Positions 16,909 to 25,161 of a stretch of DNA of 43,269 bases are shown here, piece after piece; within the stretch, counting starts at the first letter, position 1; the number at the start of each line of letters is the position of its first letter. The DNA is from Saprospiraceae bacterium (GTDB lineage Bacteria; Bacteroidota; Bacteroidia; Chitinophagales; Saprospiraceae). The stretch is taken from contig JAHDHH010000035.1 of the NCBI GenBank assembly GCA_020631405.1, positions 1 to 43,269 on the forward strand. The letters run 5' to 3'. The notes below the pieces were generated by a model. The model made no database searches and had not been told where the DNA came from. It saw only the letters and a list, made by a program, of their open reading frames with translations. A program made the translations under genes and the position numbers.

Positions 16909-18921
16909 ATGAATTTTTATAATACAATTACTGCCCTAGGTTGGTGTTTACTCCTGAGTCTAACAACTCATGGTCAAGATATGCAACAAGGTTTCGCTCT
17001 CCTAGATTCTGGCCAATTCGGTGAAGCATCTCAGTTTTTCGAAGAAGTATTGCTGACCTATCCTGATAATAAGACTGCCAAATTATGTTACGGAAGAGCC
17101 ATTGGTCTATCAGATAATCCTCAATTAGCAATACAGACATTCAAGCAATTGGACCAAAGATATCCCAATGACCTCGAGGTCTTACTCAACCTAGCAGAGA
17201 GCTACCTTTGGGCAAAGGATTTTACTTCCGCTGTAGAAGCTTACAGAGATCTAAAGGTAAGCTTCCCAGATCACCAAGGTATAAGCCTAGGTCTGGCCAA
17301 CAGTTTATCTTCTAATCAAGAACACCTTGCTGCTAAGCGTGAAATAGAAAGAGCTCTCAATATGGGAGATAATCCACAAGTAAACACGTCTCATAAATAC
17401 ATCATGCTAGCTTATGCTCACAGCATCAAAAACGAATATCCTGCAAAGAGTGTCCAAGTATTAAAAGCCCTATACAAAACAAATCGATATGACAAAGACA
17501 TCCTCATAGCACTTGGCTACAATGCCCTTACTATCAAGGACTACGAGCTATCTCAAAAGTGTTTTGAACTCTTAAGTCGAGATGCGCCTGTTGACAGTCA
17601 GTTAGGGCTAGCTACACTCTATCTAACCACAAAACGACCTAGTAAAAGTGAAAAAATACTAAATCAAGTAAAACCAACTATGTCAAGTAATGATTCTAGA
17701 CTTGGCCAATTAGAAGTACTACTATATGACATTTACTTAACAAAACAGAGGCTAAGTAAAGCCAACTCACAATTGGGCAATATCAAGAAATACCTGTCAA
17801 AGGAGCAATACCTTGAAAAAGTCATCTACCTTAAACTAGCCCAAGATAATAAAGAAGAATCTGCAGATTCTATTAAACTAGTAAGTGGTCAAACTACGTC
17901 AAATGCTTTGTCCATGAGGCATGCAATGGAATTTGCTGAATATGAAATCGCTGAGACCCAATATAATCAATACTCTAGTCGGTGGAGTAATGAACAATTA
18001 CTGACCCTCATGCATAAGTATCAGAAACTCAACACGACACCTTTGACTACTGAGTTTTCCTATCTCAATGACAACAATGGAAATGTGGCCAATCAATTTT
18101 CAATAAAAATCTATGGTAAACCAACTAACAAACTGATTCCTTCGCTTTGCTACATGCAGCGCTGGGTTAACAATGATATAATGACAATGCCTGCTTCAAA
18201 TATGGAAATGCTTGGTGGTCTTGGCCTAAGGTGGAATCATAGACATATGTCCAGTTATCATTTTGGGACTCAAAGCTCCTCTCTAGCAAGCAAGAATAAT
18301 TATATCTACAAGGCATTTCATACCTACAACGTGAATAAGAAGCAATACTTCAAAGGCATATTTGAGAAGTCAGTACTAGACTATAATTCTTCATTACTTG
18401 CAACTAATATTATAGAAAGGACTTATGGTCTTGAACACCATATCTATGATGGTTTTAGGCTAGGGTCATTCACTCAAGTTTTCTACAAAAGACTTACTGG
18501 TGACAACCAAGGTATAGTTGCTTTTAATAGTATCTACTACTCAATGCTATCAACTGTAACATGGCAAATTGGTCTAAACACTAACTATCTTTCTTTTAAT
18601 GATATGAGGCTAGAGTACTTTAGCCCTGAAAGCCTGACTTCACTTAGTTTGTTTACAAAACTGACCAATGAATATGTCGAAGACGAAAGCTTGAAGTATA
18701 TTATCAATCTAGGAATTGGCAAACAATTCGCCACTACTGAGAATCTTCCGCAAACCATCTATTCTATACATGCACAAATAGGCTACATCGTTAGTCCAAG
18801 TTTCGACCTTGCATGTTATTACAAATACTCGAACAGTAGTAATGTAGCGAACAATGGATACTCAGCATACCAACTGGGCCTCATTGGCAACGGCTACTTT
18901 GGCTACAAGAACAAACTATAG
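16909..18921 (+). CDS. TPR plus outer-membrane beta-barrel protein (PgaA/YaiO-like putative polysaccharide exporter)
   Basis: This 670-residue protein starts with a signal peptide (about 1-22, ending THGQ). Periplasmic tetratricopeptide repeats fill about 25-370 (QGFALLDSGQFGEASQFFEE, LLNLAESYLWAKDFTSAVEAY and others). The C-terminal third (about 385-670) has alternating amphipathic strands rich in aromatic residues, typical of a beta-barrel such as YaiO/PgaA. This layout, TPR then barrel, is that of PgaA and PelB, which pass exopolysaccharide across the outer membrane. It follows the hydrolase operon in the same direction, but after a terminator and long leader, so it has its own promoter. 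The specific export role is inferred. Confidence 0.8.
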   Translation: MNFYNTITALGWCLLLSLTTHGQDMQQGFALLDSGQFGEASQFFEEVLLTYPDNKTAKLCYGRAIGLSDNPQLAIQTFKQLDQRYPNDLEVLLNLAESYLWAKDFTSAVEAYRDLKVSFPDHQGISLGLANSLSSNQEHLAAKREIERALNMGDNPQVNTSHKYIMLAYAHSIKNEYPAKSVQVLKALYKTNRYDKDILIALGYNALTIKDYELSQKCFELLSRDAPVDSQLGLATLYLTTKRPSKSEKILNQVKPTMSSNDSRLGQLEVLLYDIYLTKQRLSKANSQLGNIKKYLSKEQYLEKVIYLKLAQDNKEESADSIKLVSGQTTSNALSMRHAMEFAEYEIAETQYNQYSSRWSNEQLLTLMHKYQKLNTTPLTTEFSYLNDNNGNVANQFSIKIYGKPTNKLIPSLCYMQRWVNNDIMTMPASNMEMLGGLGLRWNHRHMSSYHFGTQSSSLASKNNYIYKAFHTYNVNKKQYFKGIFEKSVLDYNSSLLATNIIERTYGLEHHIYDGFRLGSFTQVFYKRLTGDNQGIVAFNSIYYSMLSTVTWQIGLNTNYLSFNDMRLEYFSPESLTSLSLFTKLTNEYVEDESLKYIINLGIGKQFATTENLPQTIYSIHAQIGYIVSPSFDLACYYKYSNSSNVANNGYSAYQLGLIGNGYFGYKNKL

Positions 18922-18923
18922 CC

Positions 18924-21296
18924 CTAAGCTAGCTCTATATACTTACCCAATGTTTCTCTAAGTTGAGTTGGAGTAAACGGCTTAGAGATAAAATCGGTCA
19001 CCCCAATCCTAAATGCTTTTTCTTTGATTTCTACTAAGGCTGAAGCGGTAAGCGCAAGTATCGGAATCTCACTATTGACACCCGCTGACTTTCTAATTTT
19101 TTGAATGGCTTCATAACCATCCATAACTGGCATTTGGATATCCATTAGAATGACGGAATATACATTAGCCTCTGCATGTTCTACCGCTAGAAGTCCATTT
19201 TCTACCATATCAAATTCCAGCCCATACTTCTGCAGTAGTTTTGACACATAGAGCTGGTTCATTTTATTGTCCTCTGCAATTAATATCCTACCTTCTTTAC
19301 TTGACATTTGAGTTTGTTTAATCTTCTCAACTTGTTCGGGTTTTTCTTCAATATGTTCCTCAGATACAGGAAGTGGCAAATGAAAACTAAATTCTGACCC
19401 GACTCCCACCTCACTCTTGACAATAATTTCTCCTCCGAGAAGCTCAACTAATTCTTTAGTAATGTTCAAACCGAGACCACTTCCCTGATTGAAAATCTGG
19501 TTGCCTGATCCAAGTTGGTTGAACTTTTTAAATAACTTTTGGAGATCTTCTTGAGAAATTCCAATCCCTGTGTCCTTGATTCTAAATCGCAAGTTGTTTT
19601 CATACTTAGCATGTCTGTCAACAATCACATATATAGATCCTTCGTCTGTAAATTTTTCAGCATTGGAGACAAGGTTGTTTAGGATTTGTAAGAGCAAAAG
19701 TTGATCTCCAATTACAAGTCTTGGAACATCAACAAATCTTGCAGTCACTTTTATATCTTTCTTGGCAGCTTTTAAGGCAAACTGACCAACCAAACCATTC
19801 ACCAACTCTTCAAGGTCAAATACTTCTTTTTTTACTTCTATCTTACCTGCTTCTATTTTAGCAAGGTCTAGTGTATCACTAATCAATGCAAGGAGAAACT
19901 TGGAAGAGAGTTCCAAGTTATTCAAATATTCACCCTGCTCCTCGTCCAATGGGGTGTCAGCCAAAAGACTAGTCATCCCAATAATAGCATTTAGTGGCGT
20001 TCTGATCTCATGGCTCATATTCGCTAAAAATTTCTTCTCAGCCTGCTGCGCTTTGATTGCTTGATTTCTTGCCTCTATCAATTGCTGTCTATTCCTAACC
20101 ACCTCAGAGACGTCAGATTCTATGGCCATAAAACCACTAACGTCACCATCCTCATCTGTCATTGGGTTACAACTTACTTTGATATGATAAGGAGTACCGT
20201 CCTTCTTGTAATTAATTAGATTTACATCAAAAGGCTTCTGATTGGTAATTGCATCTCTCATGAGTTTTACAACTTCTGGATCAGACTCCGGTCCTTGAAG
20301 AATACTCCCAGGAGCTCTTCCCTTCATCTCCTCCAGCGTATATCCAGTCAGCCTCGTAAATCCCTCATTAATCCACTCTACTCTACCCTTTACATCTGTG
20401 ATTATCACCCCATTGGTGGTTTGGCTAGCAACTAATGACAGTCTTTCTATTCGTTCGTTAATCGCTTTTTGCTCGGTAACATTTCTACCAATACCTATTA
20501 TGCCTACTATCTCATTTTCGGAGTTTCTAAGTGGTATTTTTGAAGTTTCTATCCAACCATTGTAGCCATTGCGATTTGATATTTTCTCTAGCCTATTGAA
20601 TACAGGTTGACCAGTATCCAATATCTCGGCCTCTACCTGCTCGGAATCGTAAGCTATTGAGTTGTCTTCGTATACTTCTCTATCAGTTTTATTAAGGATA
20701 CTCTTCTCATCAGCATAACCAGTATAGAATAGATCAGCCTTGTTTGTGAGAACTTTTCGCAAGTTATTGTCCTTCAGGTAGACTGCATCTGGAATATTGT
20801 CAATGACAGTTTTGAGCAATCTTCTTTCTTCTTCGAGCTCATATTCTGCTGAGATTCTTCGCTTCTTTTCATTAGCACCCTCGAGTGACCTTCCAAAAAA
20901 CTGCGTCACAGGAAACATCTCATGATATTGATCTTTTGTTAATTCAGTTTGCCGCTGAAATACAAATATGTGATCTTCATACAGTCTGTAACTATACATA
21001 AAATGCCCCTTATCTGATTCAATGCAGTCCTCGAAACATACATTTGGCTTAGACAACAGGTAGCGCTTTAGTTTTTCTGGAATTCCCTTTTTGATTAAGA
21101 AACTTGGGACTATATGTTCTATTACAATAGTCTGTTGTGTTGTCACCTCAAGAATAGAAGCCATAGTACAATTAAGCCTTCTCATCCATAGTGACAGCGT
21201 CTTTTCAATAATGGTAGTATAGTCATACTCACTACCAATCGCTAGCGTGATTTCTAGCAGGATTTCATTTAAGACACTCTTTTCAAGTCTATTCAT
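18924..21296 (-). CDS. Hybrid sensor histidine kinase, PAS-PAS-HisKA-HATPase-REC, partner of FIST protein
   Basis: This 790-residue kinase appears cytoplasmic, with no membrane segment. The N-terminal 140 residues look like a divergent GAF-like sensor. Two PAS domains follow (about 160-280 and 285-405). Then come HisKA with phospho-acceptor H429 (MSHEIRTPLN), a HATPase domain (NLVSNAEKF, DTGIGI, GSGLGL) and a receiver with D719 (MDIQMPVMDG). There is no HPt domain. Two starts are possible, at 21311 and 21296; the latter is preferred because ATGAATAG overlaps the FIST stop by 8 bases. Soluble kinases next to FIST/NosP genes are known NO-responsive partners, so it probably reads the FIST protein state. 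Confidence 0.93.
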   Translation of the reverse strand: MNRLEKSVLNEILLEITLAIGSEYDYTTIIEKTLSLWMRRLNCTMASILEVTTQQTIVIEHIVPSFLIKKGIPEKLKRYLLSKPNVCFEDCIESDKGHFMYSYRLYEDHIFVFQRQTELTKDQYHEMFPVTQFFGRSLEGANEKKRRISAEYELEEERRLLKTVIDNIPDAVYLKDNNLRKVLTNKADLFYTGYADEKSILNKTDREVYEDNSIAYDSEQVEAEILDTGQPVFNRLEKISNRNGYNGWIETSKIPLRNSENEIVGIIGIGRNVTEQKAINERIERLSLVASQTTNGVIITDVKGRVEWINEGFTRLTGYTLEEMKGRAPGSILQGPESDPEVVKLMRDAITNQKPFDVNLINYKKDGTPYHIKVSCNPMTDEDGDVSGFMAIESDVSEVVRNRQQLIEARNQAIKAQQAEKKFLANMSHEIRTPLNAIIGMTSLLADTPLDEEQGEYLNNLELSSKFLLALISDTLDLAKIEAGKIEVKKEVFDLEELVNGLVGQFALKAAKKDIKVTARFVDVPRLVIGDQLLLLQILNNLVSNAEKFTDEGSIYVIVDRHAKYENNLRFRIKDTGIGISQEDLQKLFKKFNQLGSGNQIFNQGSGLGLNITKELVELLGGEIIVKSEVGVGSEFSFHLPLPVSEEHIEEKPEQVEKIKQTQMSSKEGRILIAEDNKMNQLYVSKLLQKYGLEFDMVENGLLAVEHAEANVYSVILMDIQMPVMDGYEAIQKIRKSAGVNSEIPILALTASALVEIKEKAFRIGVTDFISKPFTPTQLRETLGKYIELA

Positions 21297-22404
21297 ACAT
21301 CGAACATACAACAGCTGTTTTGTTAAATATCTCTAAATAAGAGTCCCCATTGTTAGCTATTTCACCAAGTGTCATTGCACCAAAAGCTTTGTTGTCAGGA
21401 TCGAGCAATTGGAGCTCCTTATTCAAATCGTCACCTAAAAATAGTGCTCTTGAAATACAATCTATAATCAATGTACTACTTTGTTTGGATAAGTGCTTAA
21501 AGTTAGATCGAATAAAGGCTGAATCAGCTCCAGTTAACAAGTTTTCTTTATCACCAAATAAAATACTAACATAACTGCCTTGTTCTACATTATCAAGAGT
21601 AAATATGCTAGTACCTTCATATTTAAATGGGTCTCTTACTACCATTTCTGAGTCTAGTTTAGCAATGCCAAATGGATAACTTTTGACAGAGTTGAAGAAA
21701 TCTTCATAATCAAATTCTTGCTTACTATGACCTGTAACTACCTCTGTATAAAGCTCTAGTGCAGGACGCCAATTCAACGAAATAACCCTATTGCCATCAG
21801 ACTCTGTCACTTTGAGAGGATCTGATATCGTGTCATATCCATGGGCTACTCCAATATGTGACTCAAGTTCACACATCCCTACTATAGCTCCCTCTTGGAT
21901 CATACCTTCGTTAGAATAAATGCTTGGGAACGGTTTGAACTCAAGTGACCCAGTACCGCCTCCTATGTATCTTGGAATTGTGCCATACAAATTATAGAGA
22001 GAATCAAATAATTTTGGCTTTTGGCTGATAAGTGCATCTACAAAAATAAATGCAGTCATTCCATTTGGGTCAATATCTCCGAATTGATTACTAATATCGA
22101 CACTTACATCTCTACCCTCACTAAAGTCGGTAATCATGAGACTATTAATTATACTTTGGATTCCTACAAGGACAGTCCCCTCATCATAATTTTTACCATT
22201 GTAGATAATCTCTGGAAATACTCCTCCAGTAATTGATAGAGAAGTTTGAGTAATAATTGGATCACATGCTTCCTTAGATAATGCAGATTTTGCTGCGGTG
22301 AATATCAACACAGATTGTATCTCTTCTTGCTTTTCTAGCTGCGCTATAGCCTCTCCAAATTGCGCTGTACCGTGTATGCCTGGTAAGAATATTTTTTTCA
22401 TCAT
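21289..22404 (-). CDS. FIST-domain protein (NosP-like candidate NO/small-ligand sensor)
   Basis: This 371-residue cytoplasmic protein has a FIST N domain (about 25-220, with GGVFPEIIYNG and GGGTGS) and a FIST C domain (about 225-360, with DGNRVISLNWRPALELY as the linker, then a C-terminal FGDKENL-type region). FIST proteins sense small ligands. A subset, NosP, binds heme and NO and controls a neighbouring histidine kinase. Here the FIST gene is directly coupled to a hybrid kinase gene. Histidines in the conserved linker region (ELESHIGVAHGYD) are possible heme ligands, but heme binding cannot be proven from sequence. It may instead bind another ligand. Confidence 0.88.
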   Translation of the reverse strand: MMKKIFLPGIHGTAQFGEAIAQLEKQEEIQSVLIFTAAKSALSKEACDPIITQTSLSITGGVFPEIIYNGKNYDEGTVLVGIQSIINSLMITDFSEGRDVSVDISNQFGDIDPNGMTAFIFVDALISQKPKLFDSLYNLYGTIPRYIGGGTGSLEFKPFPSIYSNEGMIQEGAIVGMCELESHIGVAHGYDTISDPLKVTESDGNRVISLNWRPALELYTEVVTGHSKQEFDYEDFFNSVKSYPFGIAKLDSEMVVRDPFKYEGTSIFTLDNVEQGSYVSILFGDKENLLTGADSAFIRSNFKHLSKQSSTLIIDCISRALFLGDDLNKELQLLDPDNKAFGAMTLGEIANNGDSYLEIFNKTAVVCSMYE

Positions 22405-22424
22405 TTTATTATTTAATCAATTAG

Positions 22425-22808
22425 CTATATAGCTATGTATTTAGCTATAACAGCAAAGAATTCTGTCGGTTTGAATGGTTTGGTAATGTATGCTGCAATA
22501 TTCATATTCATCACTTCTTCCATTAGTGCTCCTGTAGTCAATGCACTCAGAACTATTATAGGGGTGTCTTTATTCTCACCTTCTTGCGATTGTATGGCAG
22601 CTATTGCCTCTCTTCCATCCATTATTGGCATTTGTATATCCATGCAAATCAGGTCATAATGTTGCCTCATAGCATGTTCTACGGCTAATAATCCATTTTC
22701 AACAATATGGCAGCCAATACCACACTTGACTAACAAATTCTTGATATACATTTGATTCATTTCGTTGTCTTCAGCAACTAGTACCCAAGCTTGATTAGCA
22801 TTAATCAT
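22425..22808 (-). CDS. Stand-alone receiver (REC) response regulator
   Basis: This 127-residue single receiver domain has the acidic pocket AEDNEMN, phospho-acceptor D57 (MDIQMPIMDG), switch S88 and K110 (ITKPFKP). It has no output domain. It is the first gene of the operon REC-FIST-hybrid kinase. Its sequence is unusually close to the receiver of the downstream kinase: both contain VENGLLAVEHA, and 31 of 37 bases match over that stretch (22672-22708 versus 19174-19210). This suggests an in-operon duplication. It may act as a phosphate sink, shuttle or CheY-like effector. Confidence 0.92.
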   Translation of the reverse strand: MINANQAWVLVAEDNEMNQMYIKNLLVKCGIGCHIVENGLLAVEHAMRQHYDLICMDIQMPIMDGREAIAAIQSQEGENKDTPIIVLSALTTGALMEEVMNMNIAAYITKPFKPTEFFAVIAKYIAI

Positions 22809-22842
22809 TTGTCTTAATGTTTAATTTTTTTCATGATTAAAA

Positions 22843-22850
22843 CAAATCTA
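22843..22850 (-). promoter_or_regulatory. -7 box (TAGATTTG) of the REC-FIST-kinase operon
   Basis: On the minus strand TAGATTTG matches TAnnTTTG exactly and lies 34 bases before the ATG of the receiver gene. No clear -33 TTG is seen. The 230-base spacer upstream (to 23040) holds no gene. Confidence 0.4.
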
Positions 22851-23040
22851 ATACTGCGTACCCAGAGGATACTCCTATAATATAAACTTCCATAATCATC
22901 AATTATATTATAACTAAGCTTCCGACGACTTAGCCATGAAATATTCCGAAAAATATTAGGCTTTTATATAAATCACTAATCCATTTCTGTTTTTGGTAAG
23001 AATCTTTCGTTTTTTGGCGCAAGCCTTTAACTAGCCTTCC

Positions 23041-24129
23041 TTAAAAAGGGCTACTATAATTCGAATTCTCCAAAAAGGCTTGGTCAGTAAGCGTATGCAA
23101 GAAAGCTATCAGATCTTTCTTGTCCTGTGCTGACAACCCAAGTCCACCAGCTTCTACTACTTGTATCAATGCTGGATCTAGTGTGCTTGACATTTTGAGA
23201 TGTTCATCGTAGTGGTCTATGACTTCTTCTAGAGTACCAAACCTTCCATCATGCATATAAGGAGGAGTCACAGCAATATTTCGCAGAGATGGCACTTTGA
23301 ATTTACCTCGATCTGTCTGAAGCAAGGTTACTTCTTCTCTGCCAAGGTCGCTGAAGGATTGATCAGAATCAAGTCCATTGTTCATATAATTGTCATTCTC
23401 AAAATTAATACCTCCGTGACAATGTTCACAATCAGCTCCTGATTGATCTGGGAAGAAAGGATTGAATTCTCCAAAATATAATTGCCTACCTCTCTCCTCC
23501 TCGGGTGACAAAGCGACTTCTTCTTTGATAAACTTGTCATACTTAGCATCATTTGATACTATTGTCAGCATAAACTGCTCAAGGGCCTTTGCCATTCTAC
23601 TGGTTGTAATGGCATCATCACCAAATGCTCTGACAAACTGGTCTCTATATCCCTGCTCTCCAGAGAGCTTACTAATTACATTTTCATAGGTCTCGTCCAT
23701 CTCTAGCGCATCCTCGATAGGCAACAATGCTTGATCTCTGAGCATTGGTGATCTACCATCCCAAAAATACCCATTTGTGTTCCAAGCCATATTCATCACA
23801 GACATGGCCTGCCTTCGTCCAGCAATTCCTCGGACTCCTATTGAAAACTGCAACGTGTCAGAAAATCCATCAGCCTGATTGTGACACGAAGCACATGATT
23901 GGCTATTATCTCTAGAAAGTAATGGATCATGGAATAGCATTTTACCGAGTTCTACTGTCTGTACAGTAAGGATATTGTCCTCTGGCAAGTTAGGTGGTGG
24001 GAAGTGGCCTATATCGAGATTGTATAATGTCCCATCGTAGCTAACCTCTATCGGGCTTTGTGATGGTTCTTCAGTACAGCTGACAAACATGTAGCTAACG
24101 ACACTTATCATTAATAACTTAAGCTTCAT
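23041..24129 (-). CDS. Di-heme cytochrome c peroxidase/MbnH/MauG-family lipoprotein (second copy)
   Basis: This 362-residue exported protein has a lipobox ending FVSC (Cys18). Two c-type heme sites are CASCH (79-83) and CEHCH (234-238). YFWDGRS and KFKVPSLRNIAVTPPYMHDGRFGTLEEVIDHY are family signatures. Family members either reduce peroxide or, as MauG and MbnH, oxidise protein side chains. Its place after an MbnP gene suggests a role in post-translational oxidation of tryptophan on MbnP, or in electron supply. It lies 17 bases after a paralogous gene. MbnH activity is inferred from context. Confidence 0.9.
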   Translation of the reverse strand: MKLKLLMISVVSYMFVSCTEEPSQSPIEVSYDGTLYNLDIGHFPPPNLPEDNILTVQTVELGKMLFHDPLLSRDNSQSCASCHNQADGFSDTLQFSIGVRGIAGRRQAMSVMNMAWNTNGYFWDGRSPMLRDQALLPIEDALEMDETYENVISKLSGEQGYRDQFVRAFGDDAITTSRMAKALEQFMLTIVSNDAKYDKFIKEEVALSPEEERGRQLYFGEFNPFFPDQSGADCEHCHGGINFENDNYMNNGLDSDQSFSDLGREEVTLLQTDRGKFKVPSLRNIAVTPPYMHDGRFGTLEEVIDHYDEHLKMSSTLDPALIQVVEAGGLGLSAQDKKDLIAFLHTLTDQAFLENSNYSSPF

Positions 24130-24146
24130 ATGTAATACGTTGTGCT

Positions 24147-25151
24147 TTATTCTAAATAATTAGGGTTGCCAATAAACTGTATATCATCAAGGGTCAACAG
24201 AAATGCCTCTAAAGCAGATCGTTCGCTATCTAATAGAGAGAAGGTCTTAATCCTCGCATCTAGGTTGGCATGAGGTTGAATACCAGTTTCATAATGCTCA
24301 ATAACTTCTGATAAACTATGCAAACTTCCATCATGCATGTACGGATACGTAGCACTCAGGTTTCTCAAACTTGGCACCTTAAATGTGGCCCGATCCGCTT
24401 CGTCTAGGGTGACCTGATACCTACCAGGATCACTGTACTCTAGGTACAGCCCATTATTCGTTATGGTGTAATCTGTAAAATCAAAACCGTTATGGCATCC
24501 TTGACAACCAAGTCGCTCACTAATAAACAAATCATATCCTTTTTGTTCTAATTCAGTAAAAGTTAATTCACCTTCTAATACTCTATCATACTTTGCATTT
24601 GATGAGACAATAGTCCTCTGGAAGGTAGATAGAGCTCTGGTAATCACAAATGGATCTGGCTCTCTATCGTATGCTCTCCTACTTAATTCAGTAATTACTG
24701 GGTCCATGCTAAGCCTCGCCCCAGCGGCTACAATATTAAAATCAAACTCTGCATGTTCCTGAATCGGGACTAAGGCTTGCATTTCGAGGGTAGTTAAGGC
24801 GCCATCTCTTGTATAGTATGGATGATATGCTACGTTACTCAAACTGGTAACATTCCTATCACCCAACCTATCTTGGACTCCAATTGGAAGGCTAAGTTGG
24901 TCGGTAAAAGCATACTCAACTTGGTGGCAACTGCCACAGTTGAGAGTACTGTCAACAGATAAGAGATTACTATAAAACAACAATTTTCCTAGTTCCCAAC
25001 GTTCTTCTGTATAGCTATTGTCCTCTGGAAATTTCAACTCAGGAAAATGTGCCGGTAAGTCTGGCAAATATCCGCTTGGTGATTGATCCTCTTCCCGACA
25101 AGAAAGAAAACATAAGAAAACGATTGCAATATATAGCTGTTTTATTGGCAC
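24147..25151 (-). CDS. Di-heme cytochrome c peroxidase/MbnH/MauG-family lipoprotein (first copy)
   Basis: This 334-residue exported protein has a lipobox ending FLSC (Cys18) and heme sites CGSCH (72-76) and CQGCH (216-220). It carries TFKVPSLRNLSATYPYMHDGSLHSLSEVIEHY. It lies 10 bases downstream of the MbnP-like gene and is the likelier MbnH counterpart. MbnH uses two hemes to convert a tryptophan of MbnP to kynurenine, creating a copper site. The two di-heme copies differ mainly in the loop lengths around the second heme. Confidence 0.9.
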   Translation of the reverse strand: MPIKQLYIAIVFLCFLSCREEDQSPSGYLPDLPAHFPELKFPEDNSYTEERWELGKLLFYSNLLSVDSTLNCGSCHQVEYAFTDQLSLPIGVQDRLGDRNVTSLSNVAYHPYYTRDGALTTLEMQALVPIQEHAEFDFNIVAAGARLSMDPVITELSRRAYDREPDPFVITRALSTFQRTIVSSNAKYDRVLEGELTFTELEQKGYDLFISERLGCQGCHNGFDFTDYTITNNGLYLEYSDPGRYQVTLDEADRATFKVPSLRNLSATYPYMHDGSLHSLSEVIEHYETGIQPHANLDARIKTFSLLDSERSALEAFLLTLDDIQFIGNPNYLE

Positions 25152-25161
25152 AACATATTCA

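Noticed and set aside
10879..18921. Classical Pga or Pel system
   Set aside because: No GT2 synthase, PgaB/PelA deacetylase or PelF/PelG gene is seen; only the overall logic is similar.
23032..23053. TAGCC/GGCTA hairpin at the end of the second di-heme gene
   Set aside because: Only five pairs and no T run on the relevant strand; no support as a terminator.
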